Assembly: GCA_017161665.1 (NCBI GenBank)
Contig: JADFCT010000205.1
Span: 1 to 6,950 of the forward strand
Direction of reading: 5' to 3'
DNA length: 6,950 nucleotides
Origin: Candidatus Sumerlaeota bacterium
GTDB lineage: Bacteria > Sumerlaeota > Sumerlaeia > JADFCT01
Part shown: positions 1-5,142 of the stretch, piece after piece
How positions within the stretch are numbered: the first letter of the stretch is position 1
Layout of the letters: each line of letters starts with the position of its first letter
The notes under the pieces: generated by a model
What the model saw: only the letters and a program-made list of their open reading frames with translations
What the model was told of the DNA's origin: nothing
Database searches by the model: none
Program-made: the position numbers and the translations under genes

Positions 1-50
1 ACGCGCAGTTCTTTCGGAATCTGCTGGTATGGACGGGAAAGATTCATTAA
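1..50 (+). CDS. Probable C-terminal fragment of an upstream gene (cut by window edge)
   Basis: The third reading frame (first full codon at base 3) is open from the edge to a TAA at 48-50 and encodes AQFFRNLLVWTGKIH. This reads like a genuine protein end: it is hydrophobic and aromatic, with ordinary codons. The pattern of a final helix with FFRN followed by a tryptophan is reminiscent of the C-terminal helix of ThuA-like or glutamine-amidotransferase-like domains, but fifteen residues cannot establish a family. The other two forward frames are also open here (the first to 105, the second to 265), so the frame choice rests on protein plausibility alone. No function is assigned. Confidence 0.35.
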   Translation, partial: AQFFRNLLVWTGKIH

Positions 51-71
51 GGCTCGCGAAAACAATGAGTT

Positions 72-246
72 TTCTCTGGGCATTCTTTTGCTCAAGCCCT
101 GTTAGGGGGCAGAAGTTAACAGCCCGGCAAAGCGACCCTTGGGAGGGGAGCCCTGGGTCTGACGAAGAACGACTGAGGCGCCGGCGCGCTTTTTGCCGCG
201 CAGCAGGCAAAAAGCGTGACGGCGCCGACGCCCGTCCGTCAGAGAA
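72..246 (+). ncRNA. Candidate structured RNA or 5' leader element of unknown family
   Basis: This non-coding stretch can be drawn as a multibranched fold from pairings visible by eye. A closing stem joins TTCTCTG (72-78) to CAGAGAA (240-246). One arm pairs TTTTGC (86-91) with GCAAAG (127-132) and CTGTTA (99-104) with TAACAG (117-122), with a G-rich loop GGGGGCAGAAGT. A second arm pairs GACCC (134-138) with GGGTC (155-159) and GGG (141-143) with CCC (151-153). The third is the long palindrome at 177-226. I could not match it to 6S, tmRNA, SRP RNA, RNase P RNA or a riboswitch consensus I know. It may be an independent small RNA, a leader of the phosphofructokinase gene, or unrelated inverted repeats. 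The only -10-like hexamer near the presumed 5' end is AACAAT (60-65), with no matching -35. Strand is assumed from the neighbouring genes. Confidence 0.3.
177..226. repeat. 21-bp imperfect palindrome with 8-nt loop
   Basis: The arms 177-197 and 206-226 are inverted copies of each other. In an RNA hairpin they pair over 21 positions, with one G-A mismatch (184/219) and one G-U wobble (186/217), around the loop GCGCAGCA. The outer half is GC-only, starting GGCGCC, and the inner half contains CTTTTTGCC facing GGCAAAAAG. The T and A runs lie inside the stem rather than after it, so this is not a canonical intrinsic terminator in either direction. It could be a dispersed intergenic repeat unit or the main arm of a structured RNA. 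The pairing itself is read directly from the sequence. Confidence 0.8.
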
Positions 247-254
247 TAAAAAAG

Positions 255-307
255 GGTTCCAATAGCAAACAAAGAAACCATCGGGCCATGCGCCCATGGC
301 GGGAACC
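255..307. repeat. Nested inverted repeats in the phosphofructokinase leader
   Basis: GGTTCC (255-260) is complementary to GGAACC (302-307). Between them GCCATG (285-290) pairs with CATGGC (295-300) around a CGCC loop. Both stems are perfect but only 6 bp long, and the outer one spans about 40 bases. No T tract follows. The rest of the leader, 308-354, is A-rich and appears unstructured, which would keep the ribosome binding site of the next gene accessible. This is probably part of the untranslated leader, with no proven role. Confidence 0.35.
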
Positions 308-354
308 AATTGTCCAAAAGCCACAATCAAAAACAAATCAACGGCATTATTAAC

Positions 355-361
355 GAAAGGA
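355..361 (+). promoter_or_regulatory. Ribosome binding site of the phosphofructokinase gene
   Basis: GAAAGGA at 355-361 lies 10 bases before the ATG at 372, a normal spacing. An in-frame TTG at 366 would leave only 4 bases and add just two residues, so the ATG is preferred. Confidence 0.7.
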
Positions 362-371
362 CTTTTTGACG

Positions 372-1571
372 ATGAAGGGCAATGCGATTATTGGCCAAAG
401 CGGTGGCCCCACCAGTGTGATCAACGCCAGTCTTTGCGGTGTGATCGAAGCCTGCCGCCAGGTGGCGGACATTGAAAACGCCTATGGGATGCGATTTGGG
501 ATTCAGGGATTCATGGAGGAAAACCTGATCAATCTGAGCGCCGAGGACGCGGCCGTCATCAAGGGCCTGAGGAGCACGCCGGGATCGGCCTTGGGCAGTT
601 GTCGCTACAAGGTTCAGGAAGCCGACTTCGCGCGCATCATCGAGGTCCTTCGCAAATATAACATCCGCTACTTCTTCCTCATTGGTGGCAACGACACCAT
701 GGACACCATCCACCGGGTGGAAGCCCATTGCCAAGCGGCCGGTTATAACCTCATTGGTGTGGGCGTTCCGAAGACGGTGGATAACGATCTTTTCGGAACG
801 GATCACACCCCGGGCTTTGGCTCGGCGGCCCGTTATGTGGCCCTGTCGGTTCGTCAGGCTGGCTGGTTGGCGCGGGACATGCAGAAGGTCGATCAGTTTG
901 TGGTGTTTCAGACAGTGGGCCGCGAGGCGGGCTGGCTGGCGGCGGCGTCGGCCCTGGCGCGGACGCAGGAGGGAGACGCCCCGCATATCATTCTCATGCC
1001 CGAGCGGCCCTTCGATAAAGACAAATTCCTCGGCTGGGTCCAGGCCGCTTACGATCGATGGGGCTTTGTGTCCGTTGTGGTCGGCGAAGGGGTGTGTTAT
1101 GCCGATGGGCGCCCCGTCAGCGCCAGTGAAACGACAGACCGGTTTTCCAACATTGAATTTGGCGCCATGGGCGGGGCCAGCGCGGCGACCGCTCTGCACC
1201 GGATGATCGCGGATACGTTCGGTTGGCGCGGCGAGTTTCAGATTACGGAGTCGCTGCCCATGTGCGGCGCTGACCGCGCGTCCAAAGCGGACATTGATGA
1301 GGCCTATGCCTGTGGAGCCAAGGCGGTGGAACTGGCCGCTCAGGGGGTGACGGGCGTCATGGTCTCCATCGTGCGCGAAGCGTCGACGCCTTATTCCGTC
1401 CAATTGAAAACGGCGCCCTTGTCGGATGTGGCCGTGCGCGCCAAACCCATGCCGGACGCGTTTATCAACGCCGAAGGCAACGACATCACGCCGGCTTTTC
1501 TGGAGTATGTTCGTCCGCTGGTGGGCGACCTGCCTGACTATGGCCGACTGACCAACATCACGGTTTCTTGA
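372..1571 (+). CDS. pfp: 6-phosphofructokinase, probably pyrophosphate-dependent
   Basis: This 399-residue cytoplasmic enzyme of the phosphofructokinase family interconverts fructose 6-phosphate and fructose 1,6-bisphosphate in glycolysis. Visible motifs are GQSGGPTSVIN at the N-terminus (8-18), GGNDTMDT (105-112), PKTVDND (133-139) with the catalytic aspartate D137, TVGREAGW (181-188) in place of the usual MGR motif, and PERPFD (210-215). In the ATP-using E. coli enzyme the positions of D108 and K134 are both glycine (G104 and G124). Asp plus Lys at these sites is the established signature of the reversible PPi-using type, so PPi is the inferred phosphoryl donor. The length fits short-to-medium PPi-PFKs, and no regulatory duplication is visible. 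The ATG at 372 has a good ribosome binding site. It is the first complete gene after the structured leader, and an SIS-domain sugar-phosphate gene follows 90 bases downstream of the stop. An ATP- or mixed-specificity enzyme cannot be fully excluded from sequence alone. Confidence 0.95.
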   Translation: MKGNAIIGQSGGPTSVINASLCGVIEACRQVADIENAYGMRFGIQGFMEENLINLSAEDAAVIKGLRSTPGSALGSCRYKVQEADFARIIEVLRKYNIRYFFLIGGNDTMDTIHRVEAHCQAAGYNLIGVGVPKTVDNDLFGTDHTPGFGSAARYVALSVRQAGWLARDMQKVDQFVVFQTVGREAGWLAAASALARTQEGDAPHIILMPERPFDKDKFLGWVQAAYDRWGFVSVVVGEGVCYADGRPVSASETTDRFSNIEFGAMGGASAATALHRMIADTFGWRGEFQITESLPMCGADRASKADIDEAYACGAKAVELAAQGVTGVMVSIVREASTPYSVQLKTAPLSDVAVRAKPMPDAFINAEGNDITPAFLEYVRPLVGDLPDYGRLTNITVS

Positions 1572-1573
1572 TT

Positions 1574-1614
1574 GCCGGACGCCACGGCGGTTGCCGTTTT
1601 CGCTGGACGCCGGC
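1574..1614 (+). other. Intercistronic hairpin after the phosphofructokinase gene
   Basis: GCCGG (1574-1578) pairs with CCGGC (1610-1614). The stem continues across two single-base bulges through CG/CG and CCA/TGG, and an inner CGGC/GCCG hairpin with a GGTT loop sits at 1585-1596. TTTT (1597-1600) follows the inner hairpin, so a very short terminator is conceivable, but the tract is only four bases. It begins two bases after the stop codon and ends before the ribosome binding site of the next gene. Confidence 0.35.
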
Positions 1615-1645
1615 GGCGAGGATTCTCACAATTTTCATCACACCC

Positions 1646-1652
1646 GAGGAGG
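1646..1652 (+). promoter_or_regulatory. Strong ribosome binding site of the SIS-domain gene
   Basis: GAGGAGG at 1646-1652 lies 9 bases before the ATG at 1662. It fixes the start there even though the frame is open upstream to the phosphofructokinase stop. The 30 upstream codons have no recognisable protein content and fall in a hairpin-forming stretch. Confidence 0.85.
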
Positions 1653-1661
1653 TTATCCGAT

Positions 1662-2687
1662 ATGAATTTAGTGGACGCGAAATATAAAGACTTTGCTCTG
1701 GTCCAGGAAATGCTGGAAACGCCGGATATCATGGCCCGATTTGATTATGGGCAGACGGCGGCCGTGGCAGAAGAAGTCAAAAAACGGGGGAAACTGTTTT
1801 TGACCGGGGAAGGTTCCAGTCGGATTTTCCCAGCCAAGAATATGATCACCGAAGTCCTGCGGGCGGGCAGTCCCTTCATGGTCGCCACCGAAGGCGCCCG
1901 TCAGGCCCATGAATACGCCCTGGACGATTTTGTGGTCTTCGGCGCCAGCAACAGCGGTCAGACGAAGGAAGTCATTTCCCTGTTCCATCGCTTGAGAGAA
2001 AAAGGGCATTCGGCGCGTTATGGTCTGACCGCCCATGACGGTACGAAACTGGCCGACTTATCCAATGAATGCTTTGTGCTGACGTGTGGCAAGGAAGACG
2101 CCGTGGCCGCCACGAAGAGCGTGGTCGAGCAGGGGCTGTTCTATCAGTCGCTGTTGTGCGCCGTCACGGATGCCGGTTCGCCTCACGTGGCGAACAATCA
2201 GCAGCAGGCCGCCGACGCGGGACGCCAGGCCCTGGAAATGGAAATCCCCTCCGAAATCGTTCAGGCCGTCGCCGCCGCGCCGGTGATTCATTTTGCGGGA
2301 CGCAACAATGGTGTGGCTGAGGAATTGACGCTGAAAACCAATGAAATCACTCGCCGGAAGAGTGACTACCTGGAAGGCACCTACGCCGTCCATGGCATCG
2401 AGGAAGTCATGAATCCGGGCGAAGTCGTGGTGATTGTCGATCCCTACCCCGAAGAAGTCGAAAAATTCCGGGATTGCCTTGAGAAAGGTGTCGGGATGTA
2501 TGTCGTTGCCATTGCGTCGCAACCGACCCTCTTCCCGACCATCGAAATCCCCCACGTGTGGGGGTATGACAGTTTCCTTCAGTTGATGGCCGGATGGAAT
2601 CTGTTGGTTTCTGTTGGCATTGCGAACGGCATTGACCTGGACAAACCCGAACGGGCCCGCAAGGTGGGCAATGCGTTCGAGGGGTAA
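1662..2687 (+). CDS. Double-SIS-domain sugar-phosphate isomerase/deaminase, GlmS isomerase-like
   Basis: The 341-residue protein resembles the C-terminal isomerase half of glucosamine-6-phosphate synthase (GlmS) and related AgaS/FrlB-type enzymes. The first SIS domain carries GEGSS (49-53) and the phosphate-binding loop SNSGQT (96-101), followed by AVAATKSV (147-154), which matches the GlmS VASTK region. In the second SIS domain K225, E228 and H244 keep the exact spacing of the E. coli GlmS residues K485, E488 and H504. The tail DLDKPERARK (325-334) matches the GlmS DVDQPRNLAK, putting K334 at K603. There is no N-terminal glutaminase domain, so it cannot use glutamine as GlmS does. A deaminase, a deglycase of amino-sugar or Amadori-type phosphates, or a simple aldose-ketose phosphate isomerase are the possibilities; the substrate is not readable here. 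Its position directly after the phosphofructokinase gene suggests a product of, or close to, fructose or glucose 6-phosphate. It is probably cytoplasmic, as no signal peptide or membrane segment is visible. Confidence 0.88.
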   Translation: MNLVDAKYKDFALVQEMLETPDIMARFDYGQTAAVAEEVKKRGKLFLTGEGSSRIFPAKNMITEVLRAGSPFMVATEGARQAHEYALDDFVVFGASNSGQTKEVISLFHRLREKGHSARYGLTAHDGTKLADLSNECFVLTCGKEDAVAATKSVVEQGLFYQSLLCAVTDAGSPHVANNQQQAADAGRQALEMEIPSEIVQAVAAAPVIHFAGRNNGVAEELTLKTNEITRRKSDYLEGTYAVHGIEEVMNPGEVVVIVDPYPEEVEKFRDCLEKGVGMYVVAIASQPTLFPTIEIPHVWGYDSFLQLMAGWNLLVSVGIANGIDLDKPERARKVGNAFEG

Positions 2688-2715
2688 TTCGTGTTCCGAT
2701 AGATTGAGTCCATTC

Positions 2716-2759
2716 CATTGCGGGGGAACGTTCGGTGGCCGGGACGTTTCCCCGCAATG
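2716..2759. other. Strong 18-bp intercistronic hairpin
   Basis: Arms 2716-2733 and 2742-2759 pair over 18 consecutive positions, with two G-U wobbles, around the 8-base loop GGTGGCCG. The base of the stem contains CATTGCGGGG facing CCCCGCAATG. It is followed by TCTAACCCC rather than a T run, and on the other strand by GAATGGACT, so it is not a classical intrinsic terminator. It lies between the SIS gene stop (2687) and the ribosome binding site of the next gene (AGGAG, 2783-2787). Termination without a U tract, mRNA 3'-end protection or a processing site are the likely roles. Confidence 0.6.
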
Positions 2760-2797
2760 TCTAACCCCATTGGTCCATCGACAGGAGCCGGCCCTTT

Positions 2798-3580
2798 ATG
2801 ACGACTCTGAAAGTCACGTTTCTTGGGACGGGCACGTCCATGGGGATTCCCGTGATTACGTGCGATTGCGCGGTGTGTCGGTCCCGTGATCCCAGGGATC
2901 GCCGCCTGCGATCGGGGCTTTGGCTGCAATATCAGGGGCATTCGGTGTTGCTGGACGCTTCGGTTGACTTTCGCGAGCAGGCCCTGCGTCATGCCATTCA
3001 CGATGTGGACGCTGTCTTGCTGACGCATACCCACTCCGATCATGTGGGGGGGCTGGATGAATTGCGCATCTATACGATGCGGGGGCGGAAGGCGATTCCG
3101 ATTTTTGGATCGGCCCTGGAACTGGAGGAAATCCATCGCCGGTTCGCCTATTGCTTCCATCCCGTTCAGATCGGCGGCGGTGTGCCGAACTTCGAGTTGC
3201 GGGCTGTGGACGGCGTTTTTGATTTGTTCGGTCAGGCCGTGACGCCCCTGCCCGTCAAGCATGGCATTCTGGATATTCTGGGGTATCGGATCGGCCCGCT
3301 GGCCGTGATTACGGACGCCAGCGAGATCCCGCCGGAGACGATGGCGCGGCTGGAGGGGGTGGAGGTGTTGATCCTCAACGCGCTGCGTCCCGAACCCCAT
3401 GCGACGCACTTCAGTCTGGGGCAGGCGCTGGATGTTTTTCATCAGACCACTGCCCGGCAGGCCTGGTTTGTTCACATGTGTCATCATCTGGGCCATGCGG
3501 AGACCAACGCGGACTTGCCCGAAACCGCCCAATTGGCCTATGACGGCCAGGTGATCGAAATCAGCTTGGATTCCCCCTGA
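2798..3580 (+). CDS. PhnP-like metallo-beta-lactamase-fold phosphodiesterase/hydrolase
   Basis: The 260-residue protein belongs to the metallo-beta-lactamase superfamily, close to PhnP and other cyclic-phosphate phosphodiesterases. The N-terminus has the GTGTSMGIP motif (10-18), then CDCAVC with C22, C24 and C27, matching the extra structural zinc site known from PhnP. The metal-binding motif THTHSDHVGG (76-85) supplies H77, H79, D81 and H82. H155 (KHG), D173 (TDAS) and the histidines in HATHFSLGQAL (201-211) and HMCHHLGH (226-233) follow in the expected order. It should bind a dinuclear metal centre and hydrolyse a phosphodiester, possibly a cyclic nucleotide or cyclic sugar phosphate. No phosphonate-degradation genes are nearby, so the C-P lyase role of E. 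coli PhnP is not implied. AGGAG (2783-2787) lies 10 bases before the ATG. It is probably cytoplasmic, with no signal peptide seen. Confidence 0.92.
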   Translation: MTTLKVTFLGTGTSMGIPVITCDCAVCRSRDPRDRRLRSGLWLQYQGHSVLLDASVDFREQALRHAIHDVDAVLLTHTHSDHVGGLDELRIYTMRGRKAIPIFGSALELEEIHRRFAYCFHPVQIGGGVPNFELRAVDGVFDLFGQAVTPLPVKHGILDILGYRIGPLAVITDASEIPPETMARLEGVEVLILNALRPEPHATHFSLGQALDVFHQTTARQAWFVHMCHHLGHAETNADLPETAQLAYDGQVIEISLDSP

Positions 3581-3601
3581 TTGACATTGTACCCTTTTTA
3601 A

Positions 3602-3623
3602 GCGGTTCGGCTGCGCGAGCCGC
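3602..3623 (+). other. Hairpin between the hydrolase and HDOD genes
   Basis: GCGGTTCG (3602-3609) pairs with CGAGCCGC shifted by one, i.e. CGCGAGCCGC read as 3616-3623, giving 8 bp with one G-U wobble around the loop GCTGCG. It is followed by AATCTGTTTGTT, which is only moderately T-rich, so it is at best a weak terminator for the hydrolase gene. The 70-base gap also begins with TTGACA (3581-3586), which has no -10 partner. Confidence 0.35.
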
Positions 3624-3650
3624 AATCTGTTTGTTCGAGGTTGGCTGGTC

Positions 3651-5108
3651 ATGCCCTATTCTTTTGTTTTGCTCCATCATGACGCAAACCGCGCGCCCAT
3701 TCTCGCTGAACTGATTGCAAATGATTCCATCCAGGTGACGATTGCGGAGAACGTCAACGACTGCATTCGGAAACTGACTCAATCCCAAGTGGATTTGCTC
3801 GTGGTCGATGCCGGCCTGACGAAGCCGTCGGCGCTGGAGTTTCTGGCCAAGGCGCGGGAGAAAATCCCCTGGACGCCGCGGGCCCTTTATGCCGAATCGA
3901 CCGAAGGGCTGGACCCGTTCGCCTATATCAACGGCGCAGGGATTTGTTCTGTTTTGACGCCGCCGATCAATACGGCCCCCCTGATGGCGACCTTGGACAA
4001 TCATCAGGCGGCCGAGGCCAAACGGCGTGTCCCGCCCCCATCGGATTCTTCCGAGGCGTTGGCGGAATTGGAGGCTTTGAGGGCTCGGAATACTGCTCTG
4101 GAAGAGCAATTAAAAAAAACGGAACGGGATCTGCGTATTGCCCGGAATGCCGACCTGATGATCAAGGAATCGGAGATGGATGTCGCCTCGCTCAAGGTCC
4201 GCGAGGCGAATGAAAAACTGGGAGTCGAACTGAGTATCGACTATACGTCCAACAATCTGGAAGGGGAGTTGATCAAGGCGTTGCGTGTGATGTTGGAGGC
4301 GCCGGGGCTCCAATTGCCGGTCATGCCCCAGATTACGCTGGATTTGCAGAAAATGATGGAGGCCGAGGATGTGGCCTTTGGCGAGGTGGCGGAGTTGATC
4401 AAGAGCGAGGCGGCGCTGGCCTCGCGGGTCCTGTCCTTATGCAATTCGCCCGTCTTTGCCGGGCCTGATCCCATCGCCAGTATCAGCCAGGCGGTGACCC
4501 GGCTGGGTGTGGAGGCCTTGCGGGACCTGGTCCAAACCGTCGCCTTGGAAGGCATGTTCCAGACAAGCCACAAGGGCATGGAAGACCTGATGGCTAAACT
4601 GTGGATGCACAGTCTGGCCACCGCTCATGCGAATCAACTGGTTTCGGAGATGTTGGGGATTGAGGATACGGAGGATTTCTTCGCCGCCGGCCTGCTCCAT
4701 GACATCGGCAAGTTTTTCATTGTCAGTATGATTCAACAGGGCTTTGATCTCGGACTCTGGAACACGCGGATCGTGACGCCCACCATGGCTCTGAAACTGG
4801 TCCAGACTTTGCACAACGATCTGGGGGCCGCGTTATTGACGAAATGGGGCTATCCGGAAATCTTTATTGATGTGGCCACCCATCACAATACCGACGCGGA
4901 CATCCACACCCGCAGCGAAGCCGTGGTGGTCACCTACTACTCCAACGCCCTGACACGGAAACTGGGCCATAGCCTGGTGGCCCACAAAGCGGATGTTTTA
5001 TCCAACCATGAGTTGGCTCAGGCGTTGAATATGGATGATAAGCTCAGCACCCGCATTGAACAATCGGCGCAGATGATGGTTGAGCGTATTCAGAAATCAT
5101 ACTTTTAG
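3651..5108 (+). CDS. HDOD-domain protein with degenerate receiver domain and coiled coil
   Basis: The 485-residue protein has three parts. Residues 1-120 resemble a response-regulator receiver: D11 sits at the end of the first strand and D53 (VVDAG) at the usual phosphorylation position, but the conserved Lys-Pro is replaced by TPP (103-105) and the neighbouring acidic pair is H10-D11. Phosphorylation is therefore uncertain. Residues about 132-195 are rich in Glu, Lys, Arg and Leu with heptad-like spacing, suggesting a coiled-coil linker. Residues about 215-410 form an HDOD domain (HD-related output domain), including LPVMPQ near its start, the CNSPVFAG segment, H320, the HDIGK motif (350-354) and HH at 411-412. 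Many HDOD proteins lack HD catalytic residues; here several are kept, so phosphohydrolase activity is possible but unproven. The role is likely signalling or regulatory. GAGG (3637-3640) lies 10 bases upstream of the ATG. An A8 run occurs within the linker at 4112-4119. gpsA follows after 34 bases. Confidence 0.92.
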   Translation: MPYSFVLLHHDANRAPILAELIANDSIQVTIAENVNDCIRKLTQSQVDLLVVDAGLTKPSALEFLAKAREKIPWTPRALYAESTEGLDPFAYINGAGICSVLTPPINTAPLMATLDNHQAAEAKRRVPPPSDSSEALAELEALRARNTALEEQLKKTERDLRIARNADLMIKESEMDVASLKVREANEKLGVELSIDYTSNNLEGELIKALRVMLEAPGLQLPVMPQITLDLQKMMEAEDVAFGEVAELIKSEAALASRVLSLCNSPVFAGPDPIASISQAVTRLGVEALRDLVQTVALEGMFQTSHKGMEDLMAKLWMHSLATAHANQLVSEMLGIEDTEDFFAAGLLHDIGKFFIVSMIQQGFDLGLWNTRIVTPTMALKLVQTLHNDLGAALLTKWGYPEIFIDVATHHNTDADIHTRSEAVVVTYYSNALTRKLGHSLVAHKADVLSNHELAQALNMDDKLSTRIEQSAQMMVERIQKSYF

Positions 5109-5142
5109 GAGCGGCGCCGCCATTGGATGACGGTGAACCACT

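Noticed and set aside
29..265. Two opposed short open frames in the leader (29-265 + and 102-326 -)
   Set aside because: Both run through the long palindrome, giving the same Arg-rich stretch from each arm. They have low-complexity, basic translations with no ribosome binding site, so the open frames are a by-product of the inverted repeat.
327..1403. Long open frame on the minus strand (358 codons) opposite the phosphofructokinase gene
   Set aside because: It has no recognisable protein motifs and lies fully antisense to a gene with clear family motifs. Long antisense frames are common in GC-rich coding DNA.
3581..3609. TTGACA at 3581-3586 as a -35 promoter element for the HDOD gene
   Set aside because: No TATAAT-like hexamer lies 15-19 bases downstream; that stretch is GGTTCGG-like and forms a hairpin.
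2579..3652. Long open frame on the minus strand (357 codons) opposite the hydrolase gene
   Set aside because: Its composition is rich in Arg, Gln and His with no domain pattern. It crosses an intergenic hairpin and is explained by the codon bias of the + strand gene.
5112..5121. GCGGCGCCGC palindrome between the HDOD gene and gpsA
   Set aside because: A perfect 10-base palindrome without a loop cannot form a stable hairpin and is expected by chance in such GC-rich DNA.
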